64,000 bases of DNA from Spinacia oleracea (lineage: Eukaryota; Streptophyta; Magnoliopsida; Caryophyllales; Amaranthaceae). Positions 27,225 through 39,227 of the stretch are shown piece by piece. The translations under genes and the position numbers were made by a program. The notes under the pieces are model-generated. The model did no database searches. It had not been told where the DNA came from and worked only from the letters and a program-made list of their open reading frames with translations. Within the stretch, counting starts at the first letter, position 1, and each line of letters starts with the position of its first letter. The stretch lies in NCBI RefSeq assembly GCF_020520425.1, contig NC_079488.1, forward strand, positions 91,679,285 to 91,743,284, read 5' to 3'.

Positions 27225-28606
27225 TGAAGGAAATAATGCCCTTGGTCCAAGTATGCATTCTATGTTAAGTCTAATAAATGCGGTTCAGTATTAATTAACA
27301 AGTTAATAATTCAGTGAGATCAAGTGAGCTGAATGCCTAGCTAGAGGCCGCTTCAGTTCAAGTGGAATTAATGATATTAATCCACAGCTTACTCTTGACT
27401 GAACCCGTAGGGTCACACAAATAATACGTAAACGGATCAAGTATTTAATGGCATTAGATACTCCATCTATGGATATTCGGAATCGACGGATCTTGGTTTC
27501 AGTGGGAGCTGAGATCGTCACAGGCAAGAAATGAATACTCCGGAAACGATGATATTGCCGGAAACGGAAATATGGATCGTATCGGAAATATAAATATTAT
27601 CCAAGTCGTAGATGTTGCCGGAAACGGAAACATGGTACGTATCGGAAAATATTATCGGAAATGGAAATATTGCCAGAATCGGAAATATTGCCGGAAACGG
27701 AAATATTGTCAGAATCGGAAATATTATCGGAATCGGAAAATAATTCCGGAAACGGAAATATTAAATATTTGTTCGAAACGGAAATTGATTCCGGAATCGG
27801 AAATATTAAATATTGTTCGTATCGGAAATGAATTCCGGAATCGGGAATTTAATCGGAAGCGTATCGTACGAATTAGCATCGGACGAGGCCCGCTAGACGA
27901 AGGCCCAGCACGAAGCCAGGCCGTCGCCCAGCGAGCCAACGCACACCAGCGCACGCCAAGCCTCGACCAGGCCCAGCGCAAGGCCAGGCTCAGCCAAGGC
28001 CTTGGGCGCGCGCGCGCGGAGCGCAGCAATGGGCCGAGCGTTGTGCGCCTAGCGTGGGCCGCAAGGCTTGCGCGGGTGTACGGTGCTCGTGCATTGCTTG
28101 TGCGGGAATCCTGAAGCAATCAGGATTCGAAGTGTGATTAAATCCTAAAACTATTAGATAATGATTATTTAATTAGAGTCCTAGTAGGGTTATAATTAAA
28201 TAAATTAGTATCCTAATAGGATTCCAAAACCCTTTCCATAACTCTATAAATAAGTGCCTAGGGTCACATATTTTCATAGATTATTCAAGTATTCAAAGTG
28301 AGTTTTTGAGAGAAAATTCAGACACATTTCTTACCTAAGAGTGCCGAAAATCTTTAGTACCTTAAGGGCGATTCTAGTTGGTCAATCTTAAGGCGGATCC
28401 GGACGTGCTGTGGACTATCTACGGAGGGACGACACTTGGAGTCCTAAAGACTTGTTCTTGTTCGGTTCGGGCGCAGCTAGGGAAGGCACGCAACAAAGAG
28501 TATGCATCTAAACTATGCTATATGATTATGTGTAAATAATATGTATTCCTGGCTAAATGGTTTTTCCGCATGATTTATGAATTGTCATATGTATCATAAC
28601 CTAACA
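27225..28606 (+). repeat. 5' LTR of Copia element B
   Basis: Starts TGAAGGAAATAATG, ends CATAACCTAACA. It contains a motif array (27537-27860), a GC-rich segment (27885-28110) and a TATA-like ACTCTATAAATAAG near 28240. Confidence 0.95.
27537..27860. repeat. degenerate CGGAAACGGAAATATTG array inside family B LTR
   Basis: About fifteen variants of (C)CGGAA(A/T)CGGAAATATT at irregular spacing of roughly 16-24 bp. Equivalent arrays lie at 23396-23720 (solo LTR) and 36603-36926 (3' LTR). The open frames across it on both strands are by-products of the repeat. Confidence 0.9.
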
Positions 28607-31460
28607 GTGGTATCACGAGCCCCTTATTATTTTCATAATCTAAATTGCATGAACATGGTTAAATATTACAAATTTTCATGAATTAAAAGGGGTGATTAAT
28701 TTTCGTAATTGTTAATTAATTGCAAATTGCGTTTATTTAATTATACGTACGCAGTTTTTCGGCAGTTTCTTCGTTACTCATCCAAATCGAGTGATTTTTG
28801 TGTCAATTCCGCATGTAAAAGGCATTCTAAAATTTTGACAAAAATAGTGTTTTTCTGCCGAACCCAGAATTCTCAAATTCGAAGCCTAACTATGAATTTT
28901 CGAAGGTTTTAGTTTTTCGAATGCAAAATTTCGTAAATTTAAGATGTTAAATTAAATATTTGCGATTCTTGTTGATAAATCTTGAATTTTTGATTGACCT
29001 ACTGTATATGTTTAACAAGTTTGAATGCCTAGCCTTGTTAATTATGCAATCTAATTTGTAATTATGATTAATTTGTTGAAAATTAGAATAATTTAGAATT
29101 AATTTGATTTTCATAATTAATTATAATTTAATTAGAAACCTATGATTAAAAACCACCATAAAAATTGTAAATTTATGATAAATTTTAAATTTTTATGACC
29201 TAGGCTTGAATCCATAATAATCGGAAATCAATTGAATAATAAATTTTCGATTTTTCGCCATAAAATTATGAAATTAATATTATTTATTAATTTGCCATTA
29301 ATTTTAAATATAAATTTTAAATTTTTTATGCGATTCGTTCATATAACTTGCACGCACAAAGCAATGGACGCTTCGTGTTACCCTTAAGGGGTGTTGTATA
29401 GTGTGGGCATGCGACGACGAGCAAGGGAGCTCGTCGCCCGTGCGGCACGAATGCAATGAGTAGGGGCATGGTGCACGAGCACAAGGCAGTAGCCCTGCCT
29501 TGTGTCGTGGGCCACGAGCTATGGACGAATGGGCATGGGCGAAGGCAAGGCACGGCAGTCGCGTGTGGGCAGCAAGCGAGCTGCGCCACAACGCGCACTG
29601 CCTCGCGCAAGCGCGCGCAGCCTCGCGCGCAGCGAGCGCAAGCTCGCGTGCCACGAGCGCTGCGCCCAGCGTCGATCGCGCGCAGCGAGCAATTGCTCGC
29701 GCACAGCGAGCGATGGCTCGCGCACAGCGAGCGATGGCTCGCGCACAGCGAGCGATGGCTCGCGCGCAGCGAGCGCTGGCGAGCGCGCACAGCGAGCGAT
29801 GGCTCGCGCGCAGCGAGCGCTGGCGAGCGCGCACAGTGAGCGATGGCTCGCGTGCATCGAGCGCTGGCGCGCGCGCAGCGAGCACCACTTGTGCGATGGC
29901 TTGCGATGGAAGATGCAGCAGCTATGCAACGAGCGCATGGGCTGCGCGCACATGGCCAGCGATGGCTGTGTGCGTGTGGCCCATGGGCGTGCGATGCGTA
30001 GGGTGTTTGCGTTGCGATTAGATCGTTTTGAATGTTTAATTTGAAATTTTTCAGTTTACGTAATTTTAATTAATTTTAAAATTAATAATTTAAATTATTT
30101 TCTTGGATTTTAATTTTGAATATTGTAATTATAATAAATTTTATTTATTCTAATTATTTTACTAAAATTAAAATCATGAATTAATTTAAATACGACTGAA
30201 ATTAAATTAAACTTTTTGGATTCAATTATAAATTCATATGAGCTTTAAATTTTAATTAAATTTGTATGTTTTCGGTTAAACTAGAAATACATTTTTATGT
30301 TTAAAATTAGTAAAGCATATAAATTTATTGGTTTAAGTGGGAGCGCTTTTTAGTCATAAACTCTTGATTAGGTCTACGAATCCTTAAGGTTAAAACAACT
30401 TGATTAGAATTAATAAGGACTGAATAATTGGTAGATTATTGGTGCCCTTGATTAATTGCTGCAAATGTTTACGTGATGCATAATGTGTTTTACTAACCAG
30501 CTATGTGGGCCATTCATGATAATGAATGGGTGAATGGTATATATTGTATATGTACTGTTTTGCAGGTTATGAAGTGACTAGTATGGCCCAAATAGGATAG
30601 AAAATATGGTCTGCGTACCATTAATTTGAATGTAATTGGTCTAAAGTACCAAAGTTGTTTTTTAATTCAAATATGGTCTGCGTACCATCAAATAGTTGTA
30701 ATTAGTTTTAATTATAGCTTATCCTATTTGAAGAAAATGGTGCCTCCCACGGAGATTTTCAAGACGGACTTTGAAGTCAAAGCTTCAAGATGAAGTCGGG
30801 CCATACTAGATCACCTTTATCTTATGCATGCTTTAAGTTATTTATTGCTTTAAATATGTCTTAATTATGCATAAGATTATGGCTTGATTATGTTGCATGA
30901 TTAAGGATTTTAGTTCACTTAAAATCTAACCAACATAGTAAGAGCCTTAAGTTCCAAACTTAAAAATTGAGTTAAAAGGTGCCATGCCAAAATATACACT
31001 TGCTTGGATATCCTTTACATAAATCTAGTAATAGTTTTCGCTCAGCGAGGTGTTACTTATTGGTCCTAAAGGGGCAAGGTACACAAATAATTGTGAGTAC
31101 ATGTTAGTTTTGGTGAAACTCAACGATATAAGTAAGGAGTCCTTTTATGTCGTGGCAAAATCGATAGGTTTACCTAATAAGTTCTTAGACGTACCTATCA
31201 ACCAAGAATAGTTTCTAGACTATTAGCAAAAGGCTTTTGCTTACCTAAGATGTTCTAGGATTAAGTCGACAAACTGTGCTTAGTTCTTCAATGATTTTAG
31301 GATATTGGAATCATTTTATTCACACCTGCCGGAATAAATAACTTGAATAAAATGCTTAATAAACATTGAATTATGCATGTATGCTAGGATTTAAGTTTAT
31401 TAAGAGAAACTGTGAATGGTTATTTATTTGTTTATTCTTTTCAATTGTAGTTTTTAATAT
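28607..31460 (+). other. leader of Copia element B
   Basis: Untranslated-type 2.85-kb region between primer site and gag. Mostly very AT-rich, with one sharp GC-rich island at about 29400-30010 holding a palindromic tandem array (listed separately). The direct word TATGGTCTGCGTACCAT recurs at about 30606 and 30673. No credible protein. Confidence 0.75.
29640..29860. repeat. 21-bp tandem array of palindromic GCGAGCGATGGCTCGC units
   Basis: The unit GCGAGCGATGGCTCGCGCACA repeats with small changes across about 220 bp. Each unit is nearly self-complementary (GAGC...GCTC). As 21 is a multiple of three, several frames on both strands stay open; these are not treated as genes. Confidence 0.9.
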
Positions 31461-34400
31461 GGCAAACAACAATTCATTCAACATTCGATCAATTCTCGAA
31501 AAGGAGAAGTTGAACGGGAAAAACTTCCTTGACTGGCAAAGGAACTTGCAAATAGTTCTTATGCAGGAAGAAAAGGAGTATGTCCTAGATGAGGCGATGC
31601 CCGAAGCCGCAGGCGACGGGGTCACTCAGGCAGCCCTCAATCGTTGGATTGATGCCAACAAGGATGTGAAATGTCTAATGCTCGCCACCATGAGTGCGGA
31701 TCTGCAGAAAACGTTCATCAACTCAGATGCTTTCACAATCATCAGTGAGTTGAAGAATATGTTCCAAGATCTGGCTTGAGTCGAAAGATTCGAGACTCAT
31801 AGGCAAATTCTTGAGACCAAGCTTAAGAAAGGCGAGCCCGTAAGTCCACATGTTCTCAAAATGATTGGACTCATTGAGAATATGAGTCGGCTGGATCAAC
31901 AATTTTCTCAGGAAATGGCTATAGATACCATCCTCCATTCTCTTCATAGCGGGTATGATCAGTTCAAACTGAACTACAGTATGAATAGTCTGGACAAAAC
32001 GCTCACTGAGCTTCACGGTATGCTGAAAACCGCTGAAAAGACGCTCAAAAGTGATAAGCAGGATGTGCTTATGGTGCGTGGGGGCAAGTTCAAGAAATCT
32101 GGAAAGAAGAGGAATGCTAAGAAAGGTGGCAACAAGGCCAGCCCAACTAAGCAAACTGGCGCCAAATCTGTAAAGAGGAAGGTCAGTCAACCCACTTCTG
32201 AATCCGAATGCTTCTACTGCAAGAAGAAGGGGCATTGGAAGAGAGATTGCTTGAAGCTAAAGGAAGATCAGAAGAACGGAACAGTCGTTCCATCTTCAGG
32301 TATTTTCGTTATAGACTGTATACTTGCTAATTCAACTTCTTGGGTATTAGATACAGGTTGTGGCTCACACTTATGTTCCAATCCACAGGGACTAAGAAGA
32401 AGTAGAAAGTTAAGCAAGGGTGAAGTCGACCTACGAGTGGGAAATGGAGCACGGATTGCTGCATTAGCTGTAGGAACTTACTATTTGTCGTTGCCCTCCG
32501 GGCTAGTTTTGGAACTGGAAGAATGTTTCCATGTTCCAAGTCTTACTAAAAACATCATTTCAGTTTCTTGCTTAGATGCTAAGGGATTTTCCTTTTTAAT
32601 AAAAGACAATAGTTGTTCGTTTTATTTTAAAGAGATGTTTTATGGATCTGCTAGATTAGTCAATGGACTTTATTTATTAGATCACGACAAACAAGTATAT
32701 AACATAAATACCAAAAAGGCCAAAAAGGATGATTCAAATCTCACCTATCTGTGGCATTGTCGATTAGGCCATATAAACTTGAAACGCTTAGAAAGACTTC
32801 AAAAGGAAGGAATTCTAGAACCATTTGACTTAGAGGATTATGTTAAATGCGAATCATGTTTACTTGGCAAAATGACAAAGCAACCTTTCTCTAAAGTTGG
32901 AGAAAGAGCAAATGAACTATTGGGTTTAATCCATACAGATGTATGTGAACCAATGAGTACAAATGCTAGAGGTGGTTTCAGCTACTTTATCACTTTTACT
33001 GATGACTTCAGTAGGTATGGTTATGTCTACCTAATGAAGCATAAGTCTGAATCCCTTGACAAATTCAAGGAATTTCAGAGTGAAGTAGAGAATCAATTAG
33101 GCAAGAAGATTAAGGCACTGCGGTCTGATAGAGGCGGTGAATATCTGAGCTATGAATTTGATGACCATCTGAAAGAATGTGGAATTCTATCAGAATTGAC
33201 TCCTCCTGGAACACCACAATGGAACGGTGTGTCAGAACGGAGGAACAGAACCTTGCTAGACATGGTCAGGTCAATGATGGGTCAGGCCGAACTTCCATTA
33301 GAATTTTGGGGACATGCACTAAATACAGCTGCACTCACTATAAATAGAGCTCCGTCTAAAGCTGTCGAAAAGACTCCATACGAATTATGGTTTGGAAAGC
33401 CTCCAAATGTGTCTTTTCTTAAGATTTGGGGATGTGAAGTATACGTCAAACGATTAATTTCAGACAAACTTCATCCAAAATCTGACAAATGTATCCTTGT
33501 GGGCTATCCAAAGGAAACAAAGGGGTATTACTTCTACAATACATCTGAGAACAAGGTGTTTGTTGCTCGAGATGGTGTCTTTTTGGAGAAAGATCACATT
33601 TCCAAAATGACAAGTGGGAGAAAATTAGACCTCGAAGAAATTCGAGTCGAACAACAAACTCTAGAGAATGCTCAAGATGACATTCAGGATGAAACTCAGA
33701 GATCTTTAGAAGAATCTAGTGAGAATCATGGTCAAACTAGAAATGTTACCCCGCGTAGATCGCAAAGATATAGATCTCAACCGGAAAGGTACTTAGGTAT
33801 TCTGACGAACGAGAGCTATGACGTTCTATTACTTGAAAGTGATGAACCTGCGACTTACAAACAAGCTATAACGAGCCCTAGCTCCAAGCAATGGCAAGAA
33901 GCCATGCAATCTGAATTAGACTCCATGTCTGAAAACCAAGTATGGGATTTGGTCGATTTGCCAGATGGCTACCAAGCCATTGGAAGCAAATGGGTTTTCA
34001 AACTGAAAAAGGACAAGGATGGGAAACTTGAAGTTTTCAAAGCTAGATTGGTTGCAAAAGGTTACAGGCAAGTCCACGGTGGGGATTACGATGAAACCTT
34101 TTCACCAGTTGCAATGCTAAAGTCTATTCGGATAATGTTAGCAATCGCTGCATATTACGATTACGAAATATGGCAGATGGATGTCAATACTGCTTTCTTA
34201 AACGGCGTTTTAACAGAAACTGTGTTTATGACACAGCCTGAAGGTTTTGAGGATCCAAAGAATGCTAAAAAGGTATGCAAGCTAAAGAAGTCAATCTACG
34301 GATTGAAGCAGGCATCCAGGAGCTGGAATATACGTTTTGATGAAGCAGTCCGTGACTTTGGTTTCATCAAGAACGCAGACGAATCTTGTGTATACAAGAA

Positions 34401-35424
34401 AGTCAGTGGGAGCAAAATTTCTTTCCTAGTATTATATGTCGACGACATATTACTTATCGGAAATGACATTCCTATGTTGAACTCTGTCAAGATTTGGCTT
34501 GGGAAATGTTTTTCGATGAAGGATCTAGGAGAAGCACAGTACATATTGGGCATCAAGATTTACAGAGATAGATCTAAAAGGATGATTGGACTTAGTCAAA
34601 GCACTTATATCAATAAGGTGCTTGATAGGTTCAAGATGGCAGACTCCAAGCGAGGCTACCTACCCATGTCTCATGGAATGACTCTAAGCAAGACTCAGTG
34701 CCCAAAAACACTTGATGAGCGTAGACGAATGAATGGGATTCCATATGCATCATTGATTAGTTCAATAATGTATGCTATGATATGTACACGCCCGGATGTT
34801 GCGTACGCACTCAGTGCTACGAGCAGATACCAGTCAGACCCAGGAGAGGCGCATTGGACTGCTGCCAAGAACATTCTGAAGTACCTGAAAAGGCACAAAG
34901 ATGACTTCCTGGTCTATGGTGGAGATGATGAATTAATTGTTAAAGGCTATACGGACGCAAGTTTCCAAACCGACAAAGATGATTTCAGATCACAGTCTGG
35001 GTTTGTCTTCTGCCTCAACGGAGGAGCAGTAAGCTGGAAAAGTGCTAAGCAAAGCACCATTGCGGATTCTACAACTGAAGCGGAGTACATTGCTGCACAT
35101 GAAGCAGCAAAGGAAGCTATATGGCTAAGGAAGTTCATAGGTGAACTTGGTGTAGTCCCCTCCATTAAAGGACCAATAGCCCTGTATTGTGACAATAACG
35201 GAGCTATTGCACAGGCAAAGGAGCCTAGACACCACCAGAGAGTCAAGCATGTACTTCGTAGATTTCACCTTCTACGAGAGTTCGTTGAAAGAAAAGAAGT
35301 CGAGATAAGCAAAATTGGAACTGATGACAACATATCAGATCCATTGACCAAACCTCTGCCGCAGGCGAAGCACAACTCGCACACTGCAGTTATGGGAATC
35401 AAGCATATTGGAGAATGGCTTTGA
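31461..35424 (+). pseudogene. gag-pol of Copia element B, nearly whole fossil
   Basis: Gag starts MANNNSFNIRSILEKEKLNG and reaches a CCHC knuckle (CFYCKKKGHWKRDC) near 32210-32250. Pol follows in Copia order: protease (WVLDTGCGSHLC), integrase (LWHCRLGHIN, then HTDVCEPMSTNARGGFSYF and LRSDRGGEYLS), reverse transcriptase (GSKWVFKLKKDKDG, ARLVAKGYRQVHGGDYDETF, VLYVDDILLIGND) and RNase H (YTDASFQTDKDD, then STTEAEYIAAHEAAKEA). One long frame covers most of it; about one visible break. A UBN2-type gag places it with Copia, but I do not name a lineage. Confidence 0.92.
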
Positions 35425-36290
35425 TGTCTCTGTTTAATGTTTTAAAGTTTTAGAGTTTAAATCTTTGTAAAACATTATTGGTTAATCATTCACAATAAAT
35501 GAAAAGAATTCATTTTTTCCATTTAATTTGTGGTTTATTAAATGATGAGTCCCTTCAATTTGACGATATATTCAAGATAGACTGTCAGGACCAGTCCTGT
35601 GACTAAGAAATGTCTATCAAGTGAACTTGAATGTCAAAGGTTGAAAATGGTCCCTAGTCGGAGTTTTCTATAAAATTGGACGCATAGAAAACGTTAGACG
35701 ATTAGAATGCAAGATGACCAGTAGTTCTGTTTCTTGAACTATGTGGACATGGCAATGTCATAATCATTTGCATAGATACTTACTTTGGGAAGACTAGTAT
35801 CGGACAAGACCTATGAAACTTTACTGTAAGAGATGAAAATCTGTCATAAGTAAATTTCATTAAAATTATTAGACACTAAATCCTCAATACCTGAGTGATT
35901 TGAGATTACTTGTTTGAGAACTGGTTGCTTTGACGTTGACCAACCGTCGCACCGTAAAAGGAGGCTATAAAGGCAACGCTCAGGTAATCACCTATCAAAC
36001 GAAGTCTAATCTCAAGATCGCAAGATTGGGATTGTCCTCCCATAAATCGGGATGAGATGCTTAAAAGTTGTACAAGGCCACTCGGAGAGCTAGAAACTGT
36101 GAAATGCATGGCCATGCTCGGATGAATCATAGGCTATGATTATCTGTTTATTTGATCAGTTGAACTCTGAAACCGAGAAACACCTCTGGACATAATAAGG
36201 ATGACAACTCTTACCTTATGTTCAAGAGCAAGCATCGAGCGACAAAGGAATTAGGAAATGCACACTTGTCCCTAAGGACAAGTGGGAGAC
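35425..36290 (+). other. 3' non-coding segment of Copia element B
   Basis: No credible open frame between the RNase H end and the polypurine tract. Such long 3' spacers occur in some plant Copia groups. Confidence 0.7.
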
Positions 36291-37672
36291 TGAAGGAAAT
36301 AATGCCCTTGGTCCAAGTATGCATTCTATGTTAAGTCTAATAAATGCGGTTCAGTATTAATTAACAAGTTAATAATTCAGTGAGATCAAGTGAGCTGAAT
36401 GCCTAGCTAGAGGCCGCTTCAGTTCAAGTGGAATTAATGATATTAATCCACAGCTTACTCTTGACTGAACCCGTAGGGTCACACAAATAGTACGTAAACG
36501 GATCAAGTATTTAATGGCATTAGATACTCCATCTATGGATATTCGGAATCGACGGATCTTGGTTTCAGTGGGAGCTAAGATCGTCACAGGCAAGAAATGA
36601 ATACTCCGGAAACGATGATATTGCCGGAAACGGAAATATGGATCGTATCGGAAATATAAATATTATCCAAGTCGTAGATGTTGCCGGAAACGGAAACATG
36701 GTACGTATCGGAAAATATTATCGGAAATGGAAATATTGCCAGAATCGGAAATATTGCCGGAAACGGAAATATTGTCAGAATCGAAAATATTATCGGAATC
36801 GGAAAATAATTCCGGAAACGGAAATATTAAATATTTGTTCGAAACGGAAATTGATTCCGGAATCGGAAATATTAAATATTGTTCGTATCGGAAATGAATT
36901 CCGGAATCGGGAATTTAATCGGAAGCGTATCGTACGAATTAGCATCGGACGAGGCCCGCTAGACGAAGGCCCAACACGAAGCCAGGCCGTCGCCCAGCGA
37001 GCCAACGCACACCAGCGCACGCCAAGCCTCGACCAGGCCCAGCGCAAGGCCAGGCTCAGCCAAGGCCTTGGGCGCGCGCGCGCGGAGCGCAGCAATGGGC
37101 CGAGCGCTGTGCGCCTAGCGTGGGCCGCAAGGCTTGCGCGGGTGTACGGTGCTCGTGCATTGCTTGTGCGGGAATCCTGAAGCAATCAGGATTCGAAGTG
37201 TGATTAAATCCTAAAACTATTAGATAATGATTATTTAATTAGAGTCCTAGTAGGGTTATAATTAAATAAATTAGTATCCTAATAGGATTCCAAAACCCTT
37301 TCCATAACTCTATAAATAAGTGCCTAGGGTCACATATTTTCATAGATTATTCAAGTATTCAAAGTGAGTTTTTGAGAGAAAATTCAGACACATTTCTTAC
37401 CTAAGAGTGCCGAAAATCTTTAGTACCTTAAGGGCGATTCTAGTTGGTCAATCTTAAGGCGGATCCGGACGTGCTGTGGACTATCTACGGAGGGACGACA
37501 CTTGGAGTCCTAAAGACTTGTTCTTGTTCGGTTCGGGCGCAGCTAGGGAAGGCACGCAACAAAGAGTATGCATCTAAACTATGCTATATGATTATGTGTA
37601 AATAATATGTATTCCTGGCTAAATGGTTTTTCCGCATGATTTATGAATTGTCATATGTATCATAACCTAACA
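36291..37672 (+). repeat. 3' LTR of Copia element B
   Basis: Same length as the 5' LTR and about 99.6 percent alike by eye. Confidence 0.95.
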
Positions 37673-37677
37673 AGATC

Positions 37678-38591
37678 TTGGAAAAACCAAATTTTGTCTT
37701 GGACTACAAATTGAGCACTTGAAAGAGGGAATTTTTGTCCATCAATCAAATTACACATAAAGGGTACTAAAACGCTTTTACATGGACAAATCACATCCAA
37801 TGAATTCCCCTATGATCGTTCGATCTTTGAATATGAAAGATGATCCATTCAGACCTCGAGAAGAAAATGAAGAAATTCTTGGTCCTGAAGTACCATATCG
37901 AAGTGCAATTGGCGCTTTAATGTATTTAGCTAACAATACTAGACCCGATATTGCTTTTTCTGTGAACTTGTTAGCCAGGTATAGCAATTCGCCAACAAAG
38001 AGACATTGGAATGGAATAAGGCATCTATTCCGTTATCTACTAGGAAAACCAGATCTTGGTCTACTCTATCAGTCAAGAAAAGATGCCACCCTCATTGGAT
38101 ATGCAGATGCTGGATACTTATCGGACCCACAGAAGGCCAAGTCACAAACTGGATATTTGTTCACTTATGGAGGTACTGCAATATCTTGGAAATCAACGAA
38201 ACAAACATTGACCGCTACATCATCAAACCATGCGGAATTGATTGCTCTTTATGAAGCTGGACGAGAATGTGTATGGCTCAGGTCAATGATCAGCAATATC
38301 CAAGAAGGATGTGGAATGAACTCAGTAACAGAAAATCCTACCATCATCTACGAAGACAATACTGCATGCATCGCACAAGTAACTGAAGGGTACATCAAGG
38401 GTGATCGAACAAAACACATATCTCCAAAGTTATTCTTCACACACGATCTCCAAAAAGAAGGAACGATAAACGTACAACAGATTCAATCGTGTGACAATCT
38501 TGCTGATTTGTTTACCAAATCTCTTCCTTCAAAGAGGTTTGAGCAGTTGGTACACAAAATTGGAATGCGTCGTCTTCGTGAGATATATTAA
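37678..38591 (+). pseudogene. pol, 3' part (reverse transcriptase end and RNase H), of Copia element C
   Basis: Continues element C after element B. YRSAIGALMYLANNTRPDIA is the usual Copia motif after the reverse transcriptase; YADAGYLSDPQKAKSQTGY, TATSSNHAELIALYEAG and IYEDNTACIAQV are RNase H signatures. Ends at TAA before the purine tract. Confidence 0.9.
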
Positions 38592-38803
38592 ATTGAGGGG
38601 GAGTATTATATGCACTGCACTCTTTTTCCCTTCGATCAGGTTTTTATCCCACTGGGTTTTTCCTGACAAGGTTTTTAATGAGGCAGTATGCTAAAGCATA
38701 TAATCATAGACTTTTATCCCCTAACAGTGGTTTTTGGTTCCACTGAGTTCTATAAAGTAATGAGGCAACTGACACCATGCTTAAACTGACATTCAAGGGG
38801 GAG
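38592..38803 (+). other. 3' untranslated part of Copia element C
   Basis: GGGGGAGTATTATA-type start and CAAGGGGGAG purine tract at the 3' LTR border, as in many plant Copia elements. Confidence 0.75.
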
Positions 38804-39063
38804 TGTTGAGAGTCAACAATTGTAGGAGTCAACAATTGTAACTAATACTTAGGTGAATGTCATATTTTTACACAAGGTTTTCTACCACCTACCCTAGTAA
38901 ATAGTAGAGCTACTAGGCATGAATAGTAAGAGTATTTGGCTATAAATACTCCTTGCTTTACCTTTGCAAATGATACGAGCAATACACTTGCTTCACAAAA
39001 GTTTGTATTGTATTTTACTTGTATCAGATATAAACTTCTGTTTCTTTCTATTACCTCACAACA
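38804..39063 (+). repeat. 3' LTR of Copia element C, next to the PRPP synthetase gene
   Basis: Identical by eye to the 5' LTR. Its end is 164 bp before the ATG of the downstream gene, in the same orientation. Confidence 0.93.
38939..38950 (+). promoter_or_regulatory. TATA box of the Copia C 3' LTR, possible promoter for the next gene
   Basis: GCTATAAATACT is a strong TATA match. A start 25-35 bp downstream would give a transcript reading through the rest of the LTR into the PRPP synthetase 5' UTR. Placement is seen; use is inferred. Confidence 0.55.
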
Positions 39064-39227
39064 GCTATTTCTATTTTTAAAAATTGTTCCTTTGTGTACA
39101 TTTCCAAACCAAAAAAATAAATCCAAACACACCCTTAATTTATTTATTTTTCCCACCTTTAACCCTACGCCATAGTCTCCCTCTTTCTCGCGGCGTTTCT
39201 GGCTCCCTTTTCTCTCTCCAAACAAAA

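Larger units (their letters stand above)
27225..37672 (+). mobile_element. Ty1/Copia element B, two-LTR copy nested in element C
   Basis: 10,448 bp with target duplication AGATC at 27220-27224 and 37673-37677. LTRs are 1382 bp each and differ at about five sites by my reading, so the insertion is young (roughly 0.1-0.3 million years with usual plant rates). A Met-tRNA-type primer site (TGGTATCACGAGCC) follows the 5' LTR, and a purine tract (AAGTGGGAGAC) precedes the 3' LTR. Parts: 2.85-kb leader, gag-pol at 31461-35424, and a 0.87-kb non-coding 3' segment. It looks nearly whole, with about one visible break in the coding region. Confidence 0.95.
20488..39063 (+). mobile_element. Ty1/Copia element C (outer), fossil split by two later insertions
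   Basis: LTRs of 260 bp at 20488-20747 and 38804-39063, TG...CA, which I read as identical base for base. Target duplication GCTAT at 20483-20487 and 39064-39068. A tRNA-primer-like site (GTTATCAGCACC) follows the 5' LTR, and a purine tract (CAAGGGGGAG) precedes the 3' LTR. Order of parts is gag, protease/integrase, reverse transcriptase, RNase H, the Copia order. Without the two nested elements and their duplications it is about 6.7 kb. It is broken: two insertions plus a few damaged places in pol. Identical LTRs suggest a recent arrival, though 260 bp is a short ruler. Confidence 0.93.

Noticed and set aside
27537-27860. Possible CRISPR-like or satellite array
   Set aside because: Units are degenerate and irregularly spaced within an LTR, and the window is plant nuclear DNA.
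29304-30044. Overlapping Ala/Arg/Ser-rich open frames on both strands
   Set aside because: They arise from the 21-bp GC-rich tandem array in the Copia B leader; no protein character.
31371-35246. Many antisense open frames within Copia element B
   Set aside because: Shadows of the sense gag-pol frame.
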